From contig NZ_JAIEZQ010000001.1 of NCBI RefSeq assembly GCF_019679455.1, positions 1,426,001-1,490,000 on the forward strand: DNA of 64,000 bases. Reading direction: 5' to 3'. Below the pieces are notes generated by a model. The model made no database searches. It was not told the origin of the DNA and saw only the letters and a list, made by a program, of their open reading frames with translations. Position 1 is the first letter of the stretch. Each line of letters opens with the position of its first letter. The position numbers were made by a program, and so were the translations under genes. Below are positions 1 through 8,177 of this stretch, piece after piece. Origin of the DNA: Nocardioides jiangsuensis. GTDB taxonomy: Bacteria > Actinomycetota > Actinomycetes > Propionibacteriales > Nocardioidaceae.

Positions 1-1
1 G

Positions 2-994
2 ATGGAGGACGAGCTGCACAAGCGGGTCATCGGCCAGGAGGAGGCCGTCAAGGCTCTCTCCCGGGCGATCCGTCGTACCCGCGCCGGCCTGAAGGACCCG
101 AAGCGTCCCGGTGGCTCGTTCATCTTCGCCGGTCCGTCCGGCGTCGGTAAGACGTGGCTGTCCAAGACGCTCGCGGAGTTCCTCTTCGGCGACGAGGACG
201 CGCTGATCCAGCTCGACATGTCCGAGTTCAGCGAGAAGCACACCGTCTCGCGGCTGTTCGGCTCGCCTCCCGGCTACGTCGGCTACGAGGAGGGCGGCCA
301 GCTCACCGAGAAGGTGCGCCGCAAGCCGTTCTCGGTCGTGCTGTTCGACGAGGTCGAGAAGGCCCACCCGGACATCTTCAACTCGCTGCTGCAGATCCTC
401 GAGGAAGGTCGCCTGACCGACTCGCAGGGCCGGGTCGTGGACTTCAAGAACACCGTCATCATCATGACCACCAACCTCGGCACCCGCGACATCGCCAAGG
501 GCGTCAACCTCGGCTTCCAGCAGACCGGTGACACGCAGGGCTCGTACGACCGGATGAAGGCCAAGGTGTCGGAGGAGCTCAAGCAGCACTTCCGCCCCGA
601 GTTCCTGAACCGTGTCGACGAGATCATCGTGTTCCCGCCGCTGTCGCAGGAGCAGATCGTGTCGATGGTGGACAACATGATCGGTGCGGTCGAGACCCGG
701 CTCAAGGACCGGGACATGTCGATCGAGCTGACCACCGCGGCGAAGGAGCTGCTGGCCAAGCGCGGGTTCGACCCGGTGCTCGGTGCCCGGCCGCTGCGCC
801 GCACGGTCCAGCGGGAGATCGAGGACGTGCTCGCCGAGAAGATGCTGTACGGCGAGGTCGGCCCCGGTCAGATCGTCCTGGTCGACGTCGAGGGCGAGGG
901 CCCGGAGGCAGGCTTCTCCTTCCAGGGGACGCCGAAGTCCGAGCTGCCCGACCTGCCGCCGATCGAGACCGCGGGCACCGGCGAGCCGGAGTAG
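2..994 (+). CDS. clpC: ATP-dependent Clp protease ATP-binding subunit ClpC, C-terminal part
   Basis: Partial gene; its 5' part lies left of the window. The 330 visible residues are the second AAA+ module of a class I Clp/Hsp100 unfoldase, which threads proteins into the ClpP protease. Walker A GPSGVGKT is at visible residues 44-51, the pore loop GYVG at 91-94, Walker B VVLFDE at 112-117, sensor 1 TTN at 156-158, the arginine finger region FLNRVDE at 201-207 and sensor 2 GARPLRR at 261-267. The tail after about residue 300 is acidic and Pro-rich. Calling it ClpC rather than ClpB rests on the short tail and actinobacterial context; the N-terminal repeats and middle domain that would settle it are missing. 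It is convergent with mutY, with a large hairpin between them. Confidence 0.9.
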   Translation: MEDELHKRVIGQEEAVKALSRAIRRTRAGLKDPKRPGGSFIFAGPSGVGKTWLSKTLAEFLFGDEDALIQLDMSEFSEKHTVSRLFGSPPGYVGYEEGGQLTEKVRRKPFSVVLFDEVEKAHPDIFNSLLQILEEGRLTDSQGRVVDFKNTVIIMTTNLGTRDIAKGVNLGFQQTGDTQGSYDRMKAKVSEELKQHFRPEFLNRVDEIIVFPPLSQEQIVSMVDNMIGAVETRLKDRDMSIELTTAAKELLAKRGFDPVLGARPLRRTVQREIEDVLAEKMLYGEVGPGQIVLVDVEGEGPEAGFSFQGTPKSELPDLPPIETAGTGEPE

Positions 995-1033
995 GAGTAA
1001 CCCCGGACTCGCCGCGTCCCGGCGGTACGACGA

Positions 1034-1087
1034 CGCCGAGCCGTCGCATCCCGACCCTTCACAGGGGACGGGTGCGGCGGCTCGGCG
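1034..1087. terminator. Long hairpin between convergent clpC and mutY
   Basis: Ten-base arms CGCCGAGCCG (1034-1043) and CGGCTCGGCG (1078-1087) pair exactly, and further pairing continues inward (CGCA, CCCG against CGGG, GCG). It lies in the gap between the two stop codons and could end transcription from either side. There is only a weak T tract (CATTTCCC) on the clpC side. Confidence 0.55.
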
Positions 1088-1112
1088 CATTTCCCGGTCA
1101 GCGGCGGCGGGG

Positions 1113-2000
1113 TCAGGGGAGGGCGTACGTGTCGGCGGAGAGCCGCGCGACCAGGCCGTCGTGGACCAGGCTGTCCAGGCAGCGCGAGCGTTGTACGGCG
1201 TCGCTCCACACGGCCTCCAGCCGGGAGCGGTGCACCGGCTCGTGGGCGTCGCGCAGCACGCCGAGCAGCCGCCCGCGGCACTGCCGGTCGGTGCCCGCCC
1301 AGGCCTGGCCGCGCCGGGGCGGCCCGTCGTACGCCGGCATCCCGGCCCGCTGCCACGCGCACAGGTCGGACACCGGGCAGGAACCGCACCGCGGCGTGGC
1401 CGCCGTGCAGACCAGGGCGCCGAGCTCCATCACCGCGACCGCCCAGGTGGCCGCGGTCGGCTCGTCGTCGGGCAGCAGCCCGGTGGCGAGGTCCCGCTCG
1501 GCGCGGGTGACCGAGGCGCCGGGGAACTCCACGCCGGTGAGGCTGCGCGCGAGGACCCGCCGCACGTTGGTGTCGAGCACGACGTGGCGCTGCCCGAACG
1601 CGAAGGAGGCGACCGCGGCCGCGGTGTAGTCGCCGACGCCGGGCAGCGCCCGTAGCTCCTCGAGCGAGGAGGGCACCTCGCCGCCGTGCTCGGTGACGAT
1701 CGCGGTGGCGGCGCCGTGCAGACGCAGGGCCCGGCGGGGGTAGCCGAGCCGCCCCCACGCGCGTACGGCGTCCCCGGTGGAGGCCGCGGCCAGGCCGGCC
1801 GGTGTCGGCCAGGTGTCCATCCACGCGGCGAAGACGGGCAGCACCCGGGCCACCGGGGTCTGCTGGAGCATGAACTCGCTGACCATGACGGCCCACGGGG
1901 ACGCGTCCGGCTCGCGCCAGGGCAGCACGCGGGCGTGGTCGTCGTACCAGGTCAGCACCCGCTGGTGGAGGCCCGCCGGGCCCTCGGGAAGGTCGGTCAT
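1113..2000 (-). CDS. mutY: A/G-specific adenine DNA glycosylase MutY
   Basis: A 295-residue base-excision repair glycosylase that removes adenine mispaired with 8-oxoguanine. The catalytic Glu42 sits in SEFMLQQT, the helix-hairpin-helix LPGVGDYTAAAV spans about 119-130, the catalytic Asp143 is in VLDTNVRR, and the [4Fe-4S] ligands are Cys198, Cys205, Cys208 and Cys214 in the usual C-x6-C-x2-C-x5-C spacing. The C-terminal NUDIX-like 8-oxoG recognition domain of E. coli MutY is reduced to about 75 residues, as in other actinobacterial MutY proteins. The upstream sequence has TACGAT nine bases before the ATG, a possible promoter close to the start. It is convergent with clpC. Confidence 0.93.
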   Translation of the reverse strand: MTDLPEGPAGLHQRVLTWYDDHARVLPWREPDASPWAVMVSEFMLQQTPVARVLPVFAAWMDTWPTPAGLAAASTGDAVRAWGRLGYPRRALRLHGAATAIVTEHGGEVPSSLEELRALPGVGDYTAAAVASFAFGQRHVVLDTNVRRVLARSLTGVEFPGASVTRAERDLATGLLPDDEPTAATWAVAVMELGALVCTAATPRCGSCPVSDLCAWQRAGMPAYDGPPRRGQAWAGTDRQCRGRLLGVLRDAHEPVHRSRLEAVWSDAVQRSRCLDSLVHDGLVARLSADTYALP

Positions 2001-2077
2001 GGTGCCGCGATCGTAGCCAGGACGACCGTCACGCCGCGTGGCCGGTGTGCCTTCCGGGAAGCCCGTCGCCGACTCGT

Positions 2078-2083
2078 TACGGT
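2078..2083 (+). promoter_or_regulatory. -10 box of a probable leaderless transcript
   Basis: TACGGT (TANNNT) ends six bases before the ATG at 2090 and no Shine-Dalgarno is present, so the mRNA probably begins at or next to the start codon. Confidence 0.5.
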
Positions 2084-2089
2084 GTGCGC

Positions 2090-2809
2090 ATGAGCACGGT
2101 GACCAGGCCCAGAGGACCGCTCCCGCGGAGGGTCTACTGGGTGCGACGGCTGCTGGTGCTCGGCATCGCGCTGGCCCTGGTCTTCGGGATCGGTCGGCTG
2201 CTCGGCGGCGGCCCGGCGCAGGACGACGACCCCTCGGCGCAGCCCGCCGCGGCGACGGCGAGCTCGGCCACGCCGTCCATGCAGCCCTCCGCGTCCGCGG
2301 CGCCGGTCACCCGGGCCGGGAGGAACGACCGGCCGGTCAAGGTGCGCACGCCGCTCGCGGTGCCCACGGGCCCGTGCCTCGACGACGACGTCCGCGTCGT
2401 GCCCTCGGTGGACGGCACCGCCTACGCCGGGAACGACGTGACCGTGACCCTGAACCTGTCCACGAGCGACTCGCCCGCCTGCACCTGGGAGGTGTCCCCC
2501 GAGTCGGTGGTGGTGAAGCTGACCTCGGGCAGCGACCGGATCTGGTCGACCCAGGACTGCCCGGGCGCGGTGCCTCGCCAGCAGGTGACGCTGCGCCGGG
2601 AGAGCACGACCACGGTCGGGGTGGTCTGGTCGGGTCAGCGCTCGGACCCCAGCTGCTCGCGCACCACGTCGTGGGCCGAGCCCGGGTTCTACCACGCCTC
2701 CGCTGCGGCGCTCGGCTCCGAGCCGGAGGACCGCCAGTTCCAGCTGGCCGCGCCGCAGCCGGCCACGATCACACCGTCGCCCACCCCGGAGCCGACGACG
2801 AGGTCCTGA
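2090..2809 (+). CDS. Membrane-anchored extracytoplasmic protein, function unknown
   Basis: A 239-residue protein that I do not recognise. A basic N-terminus is followed by one hydrophobic helix at about residues 20-38, then a low-complexity Ala/Ser/Pro linker, then a compact domain of about 130 residues with four cysteines that look secreted and may form two disulfides, and a Pro/Thr-rich tail. This suggests a cell-envelope protein anchored by its N-terminus. An in-frame GTG lies 45 bases further upstream, but the ATG is preferred because a TANNNT box sits six bases before it. It stands alone between mutY and the radA-disA unit. Confidence 0.65.
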   Translation: MSTVTRPRGPLPRRVYWVRRLLVLGIALALVFGIGRLLGGGPAQDDDPSAQPAAATASSATPSMQPSASAAPVTRAGRNDRPVKVRTPLAVPTGPCLDDDVRVVPSVDGTAYAGNDVTVTLNLSTSDSPACTWEVSPESVVVKLTSGSDRIWSTQDCPGAVPRQQVTLRRESTTTVGVVWSGQRSDPSCSRTTSWAEPGFYHASAAALGSEPEDRQFQLAAPQPATITPSPTPEPTTRS

Positions 2810-2851
2810 CCGCACCGGGCGGCGGGACGTGGGCGAGCCCTGAGGCCGCGG

Positions 2852-3937
2852 TCAGACGTAGCGCTCGAGGATGCTGGACTCGGCGAGCCGGGACAGCCCC
2901 TCGCGCACGCTGCGGGCGCGGAGCTCGCCGACGCCCTCGACGGCCTGGAGGTCGTCGATCCCGGCGGACAGCAGCTTCTGCAGGCTGCCGAAGTGCTCGA
3001 CGAGCCGCTCGACGACCGCGCCGGGCAGGCGCGGCACCTTCGCGAGCAGCCGGTAGCCCCGGGGCGTGACCGCGCTGTCGAGGTGCTCGGTGGGGCCGAG
3101 CCCGAGCGCACGCGCCACGGCGGCCACGTCGACCAGGTCGGTGGCGTTGAGGCCCTCGAGGGCCGAGAGCACGTCCTCGGGCTTGCGGGCCCGGCGGCCC
3201 TGCGGCAGGTAGTCGCGGACCACGAGCTCGCGCTCCATGTCGACCCCGGTGACCAGCTCGTCGAGCTGGAGCGAGAGCAGCCGGCCGTCGCTGCCGAGCT
3301 CGAGCACGTAGTCCTCGATCTCGCGGGCGATCCGGGTGACCATCTCGAGCCGCTGGGCGACCACGGCCACGTCGCGCGCGGTGACCAGGTCCTCGATCTC
3401 GAGGGCGGAGAGGGTGCTGGAGACCTCGTCCAGGCGGAGCTTGTAGCGCTCCAGGGTGGCGAGGGCCTGGTTCGCGCGGGACAGGATCTGGCCGGAGTCC
3501 TCGAGCACGTAGCGGGTGGCGCCGACGTACACCGCGATGATCTGCATCGACTGCGACACCGAGATCACCGGGAAGCCGGTCTGCCGCGCGACCCGGTCGG
3601 CGGTGCGGTGCCGGGTGCCGGTCTCCTCGGAGTAGATCGTCGGGTCCGGCATCAGGTGGACCGCGGCGGTGATGATCCGCGAGGCGTCCTTGTCGAGGAT
3701 GATCGCGCCGTCCATCTTCGCCAGCTCGCGCAGGCCGGTGGCGGTGAACGGCACTTCGAGGGTGAACCCGCCAGTGGAGATGGAGTCGACGGTCTTGTCG
3801 TTGCCGAGCACGATCAGCGCGCCGGTGCGCCCGCGCAGGACGCGTTCGAGGCCGTCCCGCAGCGACGTCCCCGGCGCGATGTTGGCCAACGTCGTCCGCA
3901 AGCGGAGGTTCTCGTCCGAGCGGTCGTTCGCGGCCAC
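2852..3937 (-). CDS. disA: DNA integrity scanning diadenylate cyclase DisA
   Basis: A 361-residue enzyme that joins two ATP into the second messenger c-di-AMP while scanning DNA for branched structures. The N-terminal DAC domain has the DGA motif at residues 76-78 and the GTRHRTAD motif at about 107-114. A helical linker follows, and a C-terminal RuvA-like helix-hairpin-helix DNA-binding domain lies at about 300-350. The GTG start is preceded by AGGGGAG at good spacing. It follows radA on the same strand after 88 bases. This is the usual actinobacterial and firmicute pairing, in which RadA can bind DisA and damp its cyclase activity. Confidence 0.95.
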   Translation of the reverse strand: MAANDRSDENLRLRTTLANIAPGTSLRDGLERVLRGRTGALIVLGNDKTVDSISTGGFTLEVPFTATGLRELAKMDGAIILDKDASRIITAAVHLMPDPTIYSEETGTRHRTADRVARQTGFPVISVSQSMQIIAVYVGATRYVLEDSGQILSRANQALATLERYKLRLDEVSSTLSALEIEDLVTARDVAVVAQRLEMVTRIAREIEDYVLELGSDGRLLSLQLDELVTGVDMERELVVRDYLPQGRRARKPEDVLSALEGLNATDLVDVAAVARALGLGPTEHLDSAVTPRGYRLLAKVPRLPGAVVERLVEHFGSLQKLLSAGIDDLQAVEGVGELRARSVREGLSRLAESSILERYV

Positions 3938-3971
3938 GGTGCTCCCCTGGTAAGTGCCTCTGACGTCGGTC

Positions 3972-3977
3972 AGTGTA
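3972..3977 (-). promoter_or_regulatory. Possible internal promoter for disA
   Basis: On the minus strand TACACT (TANNNT) lies 34 bases before the disA start, with no convincing -35. It would let disA be transcribed apart from radA. A weak call. Confidence 0.3.
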
Positions 3978-4025
3978 GGCGATCGGGGGCCGTGCGGCCG
4001 CCGAGTTCCCCAGGCGTTACCAGGG

Positions 4026-5495
4026 CTACACCGAGCGGCCGCCGGGCTCCTGGACCAGCCCCAGCCGGGGGCGCTGCGGGGAGGACTCGTTGGGCCGGAT
4101 CAGCGGGGTCGCGTCGGTCTTGCTGAGGTCGAGCACCCGCAGCGCCGAGTCGATGTCCGGTACGGCGACCACCTGCATGCCCTGCACCTCGCGGACCGAG
4201 CCTCCCGCCCGCCCGGAGTCGTTGGGCACGATGGCCGAGCGGAACCCGAGCCGTGCCGCCTCGGCGAGCCGCTGCGGGAGGTCCCGGACCCGGCGCAGCT
4301 CACCGGCCAGGCCGAGCTCGCCGATCGCCACCACGTCGGTGGGGATCTCCTTGTCCTTCCAGGCGGAGGCGATCGCGATCGCGGCGGCGAGGTCGCCGGC
4401 CGGCTCGGCGATCTTGGCCCCGCCGACCGTGGACAGGAACACGTCGTGGTTGTGCAGCCGGATCCGGGCGCGCTGCGAGAGCACGGCCACGGTCATCGCC
4501 ACGCGGGCGCCGTCCACGCCCGACGTGGTCCGCCGGGGGCGCTCGGCCGCCGACGGGGTGACCAGCGCCTGCACCTCGGCGAGGATCGGGCGCCGACCCT
4601 CCAGGGTCACCGCCACGCAGGTCCCGGGCACCGGCTCGTGGTGCCGCGCGACGAACAGGCCGGCGGGGTCGGTCACCGCGACGATGCCGTCGGCGGAGAG
4701 GTCGAAGCAGCCGACCTCGTCGACGGGGCCGAACCGGTTCTTCACCGCGCGCACCATGCGCAGCCGCGAGCTGCGCTCGCCCTCGAAGTGCAGCACGACG
4801 TCGACGAGGTGCTCGAGCACCCGTGGCCCGGCGATCGAGCCGTCCTTGGTGACGTGCCCGACGAGGACGGTGGCGATGTTGCGGGTCTTGGCGACCCGGA
4901 TCAGCGCAGCGGCCACCTCCTTGACCTGGGTGACGCCGCCGGGCACCCCGTCGACGTCGGAGGCGCCGATGGTCTGGACGGAGTCGACGACGAGCAGCGC
5001 CGGCTTGACCTGGTCGATGTGGCTGAGGACCGCGCCGAGGTCCGTCTCCGCGGCCAGGAACAGCTCGTCGTGCACGCCGCCGGTGCGGTCCGCGCGCATC
5101 CGCACCTGTGAGGCGGACTCCTCGCCGGTGACGTAGAGGGTGCGGGCGCCGCCGCGGGCTGTCTTCGCGGCCACCTCCAGCAGCAGCGTGGACTTCCCGA
5201 CGCCGGGCTCGCCGGCGAGCAGCACCGCGGCACCCGGCACGAGTCCGCCGCCGAGGACCCGGTCGAGCTCGGGGACGCCGCTGGTGGTCGCGCGGGAGTC
5301 CTCGGTGGCCACCTGGCCGATCGGCACCGCCGGCGAGGTCACCGGCCCGGCCGACGTACGCCCCTGGGCAGCGCCGGCCTCGGCGACGCTGCCCCAGGCC
5401 TGGCACTCGCCGCAGCGGCCGACCCACTTGCCGGTCTCCCAGCCGCACTCGCTGCAGCGGTAGGTGGTGCGGGGACGCGCGCTCGACTTGGCCAT
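4026..5495 (-). CDS. radA: DNA repair ATPase RadA (Sms)
   Basis: A 489-residue RecA-like motor for processing recombination intermediates. A C4 zinc finger uses Cys14, Cys17, Cys28 and Cys31. Walker A GEPGVGKS is at 95-102, Walker B LLVVDS at 167-172, the RadA-specific KNRFG motif at 252-256, and a Lon-like P domain fills the C-terminus. The reading frame continues upstream, but the ATG at 5495 begins exactly at the conserved MAKSS...Cys-rich start and has TAGCGT seven bases before it, so I take that as the start. It is the first gene of radA-disA. Confidence 0.95.
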   Translation of the reverse strand: MAKSSARPRTTYRCSECGWETGKWVGRCGECQAWGSVAEAGAAQGRTSAGPVTSPAVPIGQVATEDSRATTSGVPELDRVLGGGLVPGAAVLLAGEPGVGKSTLLLEVAAKTARGGARTLYVTGEESASQVRMRADRTGGVHDELFLAAETDLGAVLSHIDQVKPALLVVDSVQTIGASDVDGVPGGVTQVKEVAAALIRVAKTRNIATVLVGHVTKDGSIAGPRVLEHLVDVVLHFEGERSSRLRMVRAVKNRFGPVDEVGCFDLSADGIVAVTDPAGLFVARHHEPVPGTCVAVTLEGRRPILAEVQALVTPSAAERPRRTTSGVDGARVAMTVAVLSQRARIRLHNHDVFLSTVGGAKIAEPAGDLAAAIAIASAWKDKEIPTDVVAIGELGLAGELRRVRDLPQRLAEAARLGFRSAIVPNDSGRAGGSVREVQGMQVVAVPDIDSALRVLDLSKTDATPLIRPNESSPQRPRLGLVQEPGGRSV

Positions 5496-5502
5496 GGCGG
5501 TG

Positions 5503-5508
5503 ACGCTA
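5503..5508 (-). promoter_or_regulatory. -10 box of a probable leaderless radA transcript
   Basis: TAGCGT on the minus strand ends seven bases before the radA ATG. There is no Shine-Dalgarno. Confidence 0.5.
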
Positions 5509-5605
5509 TGCCACCGCGCCGACAAACCCGCGCAGATGGCTTCCGGGGCGTCCCGTGAGTCCGGTTGACTCCCGCGAGAGCGGCGGAGATGATGCGAACA
5601 GGAAT

Positions 5606-5617
5606 TGGATCGATCCA
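5606..5617. promoter_or_regulatory. Perfect palindrome before a LacI-family gene, probable operator
   Basis: TGGATCGATCCA is a 12-base perfect palindrome centred on CG, the usual symmetry of LacI-family operators, 28 bases before the regulator's start. It is probably its own autorepression site. Confidence 0.45.
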
Positions 5618-5645
5618 GATGCACGAGACGGGGAAAGCGGAACCG

Positions 5646-6692
5646 ATGGCGCGACACAGCGGCCCGGCTCCCACGCTGGCCACGGTGGCCGACGTGGCAG
5701 GCGTGTCCCGGCAGACGGTCTCCAACGCGCTGAACAGCCCCCACCTGCTGCGTCCCGAGACGCTGGAGCGGGTGCAGCAGGCCATCGACAGCCTCGGCTA
5801 CTCACCCAACCGCGCGGCCCGCAACCTGCGCACCCGCTCCTCGCACCTGATCGGCCTCCGCGTCGACCCGGCGCTCGAGGGCACCGCCAACGTCACCATG
5901 GACCGGTTCCTGCACTCGCTGGTGGAGAGCTCCAAGGACGCCGGGTACCACGTGCTGCTGTTCTCCTCCGAGGGGTACGTCGACGAGGCGACCGTCCACG
6001 GCGTGGACCCGGTCGCCGGCTACGAGGACCTGCTCCGCTCCACCGCCGTCGACGCGTTCGTGGTCACCGACACCTACCGGGGCAACCCGCAGGCGGGCTG
6101 GCTGGAGTCGCGCGACGCGCCGTTCGTGGCGTTCGGCCGACCGTGGGACGTGCCGGCCGCCACCCACCCCTGGGTGGACGTGGACGGCGCCGCCGGGGTG
6201 GCGCTCGCGATCGACCACGTCGTGGAGCGCGGCCACACCCGGATCGCCTGGGTCGGCTGGCAGAAGAACTCGTTCATCGGCGAGGACCGCCGGTCGGGCT
6301 GGGTGGAGTCGATGCACGGGCACGGGCTGTCCACGAGCCGGCTCAGCGCCCGCGGCGAGGACACCGTCGCGTTCGGCCGCCGCGCCGCGCTCGCGCTGCT
6401 CGAGACCGAGCGGCCGACCGCGTTCGTGTGCGTGAGCGACACCGTGGCCATGGGCGTGCTGCACGCGCTGCAGGAGTCCGACCTCCGGCCGGGCCGCGAC
6501 ATCGCCGTGGTCGGCTTCGACGACTCGGTGGCCGCGCAGGTCGTCCCGCCCGGGCTGACCTCGGTGCGCCAGCCGCTCGAGCAGGTGGCGCGGGAGATCG
6601 TGAACCTGCTCGGCCAGCGCCTCTCGCACAAGCCGATCGAGCAGCCCGGCCGGCTGCTCTCGCCCACGCTGACCGTGCGCTCCTCCAGCTGA
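5646..6692 (+). CDS. LacI-family transcriptional regulator
   Basis: A 348-residue repressor-type protein. The N-terminal LacI helix-turn-helix (TLATVADVAGVSRQTVSNAL, residues 10-29) with hinge runs to about residue 62, followed by a periplasmic-binding-protein-like effector domain (VVGFDDS near the C-terminus). In-frame ATGs also occur at 5589, 5592 and 5619; the one at 5646 gives the canonical length before the HTH. No transporter or glycosidase lies next to it, so its sugar or nucleoside effector cannot be inferred. It diverges from radA, and the palindrome at 5606 is a likely operator. Confidence 0.88.
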   Translation: MARHSGPAPTLATVADVAGVSRQTVSNALNSPHLLRPETLERVQQAIDSLGYSPNRAARNLRTRSSHLIGLRVDPALEGTANVTMDRFLHSLVESSKDAGYHVLLFSSEGYVDEATVHGVDPVAGYEDLLRSTAVDAFVVTDTYRGNPQAGWLESRDAPFVAFGRPWDVPAATHPWVDVDGAAGVALAIDHVVERGHTRIAWVGWQKNSFIGEDRRSGWVESMHGHGLSTSRLSARGEDTVAFGRRAALALLETERPTAFVCVSDTVAMGVLHALQESDLRPGRDIAVVGFDDSVAAQVVPPGLTSVRQPLEQVAREIVNLLGQRLSHKPIEQPGRLLSPTLTVRSSS

Positions 6693-6705
6693 CTCCGGGA
6701 GACGG

Positions 6706-7401
6706 TCAGTACCGGCGCCACCACAGGTTGACCGCGTAGTCCACGGTCAGCCCCTCGTGGCCGGCGAGCGCCCGGTCGGCGACCTGAGGCGGCAGCTCGA
6801 TGCGTACGACGGACTCCAGGTCGTCCCTGCGGTCGAAGCGCCACTCGACGTCGAGCGGGACCCGAGACCACCCCTGCACCGACCAGAACCGCTCCACGGC
6901 GTCCGGGTCGTAGGTGGGGTGGGCCTGCCGGAACCAGCAGCCGAACGTGCTGCGCCCGGCGTCGTTGTCGACCACGAACCCGACGCCCCCGCGCCGTACG
7001 ACCCGGTCGAGCTCGCGGAGCCCCGGCTCGCAGCCGGGTCCGAAGAAGTAGGCCCAGCGCGCGTGGACCACGTCGACGCTCGCGTCGGCCACCGGCAGCC
7101 GCTGCGCGGCCCCCTGCTCGACCCGGACGGTGGCCAGCCGCGCGGTGCGGCGGCGGGCGAGCGCGACGAGGTCGGGGTTCGGCTCGACGCCCACGACGCC
7201 GTGGGCGTCCTCGGCCCAGCGGGGGAGGTGGAACCCGGTGCCGCAGCCGACGTCGAGCAGGTCACGGCCCGCCCAGTCCCCGATCTCCCGCATGGCGGCC
7301 TCGATGCGCCGCTCGGGGTCGACGCAGCGGTTCTCCAGCTCGTAGACCGCGGGGTGGTTCCAGATGTTGGGGCTGGGGATCGCCCCGTCAGATGCGGACA
7401 A
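6706..7401 (-). CDS. Class I SAM-dependent methyltransferase
   Basis: A 231-residue Rossmann-fold methyltransferase. Motif I LLDVGCGTG lies at residues 48-56, an acidic residue follows beta-2 (GVEPNP), and an ADASVDVVHARWAYFF segment matches motif II. The substrate is unknown. Its start codon lies inside the end of the glyoxalase-like gene upstream (14-base overlap), so the two are probably translationally coupled. It is convergent with the LacI-family gene. Confidence 0.8.
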   Translation of the reverse strand: MSASDGAIPSPNIWNHPAVYELENRCVDPERRIEAAMREIGDWAGRDLLDVGCGTGFHLPRWAEDAHGVVGVEPNPDLVALARRRTARLATVRVEQGAAQRLPVADASVDVVHARWAYFFGPGCEPGLRELDRVVRRGGVGFVVDNDAGRSTFGCWFRQAHPTYDPDAVERFWSVQGWSRVPLDVEWRFDRRDDLESVVRIELPPQVADRALAGHEGLTVDYAVNLWWRRY

Positions 7402-8023
7402 CGCCGTCCGCGGTGGCGAACTGCGCGGCCACGATGCCCGGCGTGCCGTGCGGGGCGACCCAGTCGACCTCGACGTCCTCGAGCGGGTCGGCGGTGTCGC
7501 CGAGCCACTGGCGCACGCGCGCGGGGTCGCCGGCGATCTCGAGCCGGTCGAGGTGCAGCCTGCCGCTGGCGCCGGCGCTGGGGTGCTGGTCGGCCGGGGA
7601 CTCCCACTGCACGAAGAACGGCAGCTGCGGGTCGGACTGCAGGCCGGTCACGCCGATCTGGCGCCACCGGAGCTCGACCCCGTCGGGACGGTGCCGGTTG
7701 CCCTGCGCGGACTCGCGGCCCAGCCGGGACTCGACCGGGGCGATGTCGTCGACGGCGACGACCCAGCCCATCCAGCCGCCGCCGAGCTCGGACCGCGCCC
7801 GCACGGCCTGGCCGAACGGCGCCTTGTCCGAGGCCGGGTGGTCGAGGACCTCGACGACCTCGAGGTAGGTCCCGGCGCTGAGCGGGAGCACGACGTTGCG
7901 CGTACCGAAGCGCGGGTGGATACCGCCGTCGCGGAACTCCTCGCCGAGGAGCTCACCGATGCGGCGAGCGGTGCTGACGAGTCCGTCCGGTCCGGCGGCG
8001 AACGAGAGGTGGTCCAGGCGCAT
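7388..8023 (-). CDS. Glyoxalase-like (VOC superfamily) protein
   Basis: A 211-residue protein resembling the actinobacterial glyoxalase-like family: an N-terminal MRLDHLSFAAG strand with a metal-ligand-like His, NVVLPLSAGTYLEVVEV with a Glu ligand, and a second VOC-like half. The reaction is unknown. The frame also offers an ATG at 8032 and a TTG at 8041; the ATG at 8023 fits the conserved strand best and has GGTGAG about ten bases upstream. It is the first gene of a pair with the methyltransferase and is divergent from the EF-G2-like gene. Confidence 0.75.
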   Translation of the reverse strand: MRLDHLSFAAGPDGLVSTARRIGELLGEEFRDGGIHPRFGTRNVVLPLSAGTYLEVVEVLDHPASDKAPFGQAVRARSELGGGWMGWVVAVDDIAPVESRLGRESAQGNRHRPDGVELRWRQIGVTGLQSDPQLPFFVQWESPADQHPSAGASGRLHLDRLEIAGDPARVRQWLGDTADPLEDVEVDWVAPHGTPGIVAAQFATADGVVRI

Positions 8024-8123
8024 GTCAAGCATTCTCACCAATGATCTGGGGCACCCTGACGGCGGGGTCCGATTACGGACGGTGCGGCCCGTCCGCGGCC
8101 ACGGTCCTTCGGCCCCTTGTGCG

Positions 8124-8153
8124 TGACCTCACATCGGGTGAAGGGTGAGGTCA
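8124..8153. repeat. Nine-base inverted repeat in the EF-G2 leader
   Basis: TGACCTCAC (8124-8132) and GTGAGGTCA (8145-8153) pair perfectly across 12 bases, just before the AGGAGGT ribosome binding site at about 8167. It could be an operator or an mRNA hairpin controlling access to that site. Confidence 0.45.
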
Positions 8154-8177
8154 GGCAGCATCCACGAGGAGGTAGAC

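Noticed and set aside
868-1896. Long minus-strand open frame opposite and across mutY
   Set aside because: It is a frame shadow. Its translation is Arg/Pro/Ala-rich with no domain, and mutY in another frame of the same DNA has all catalytic residues.
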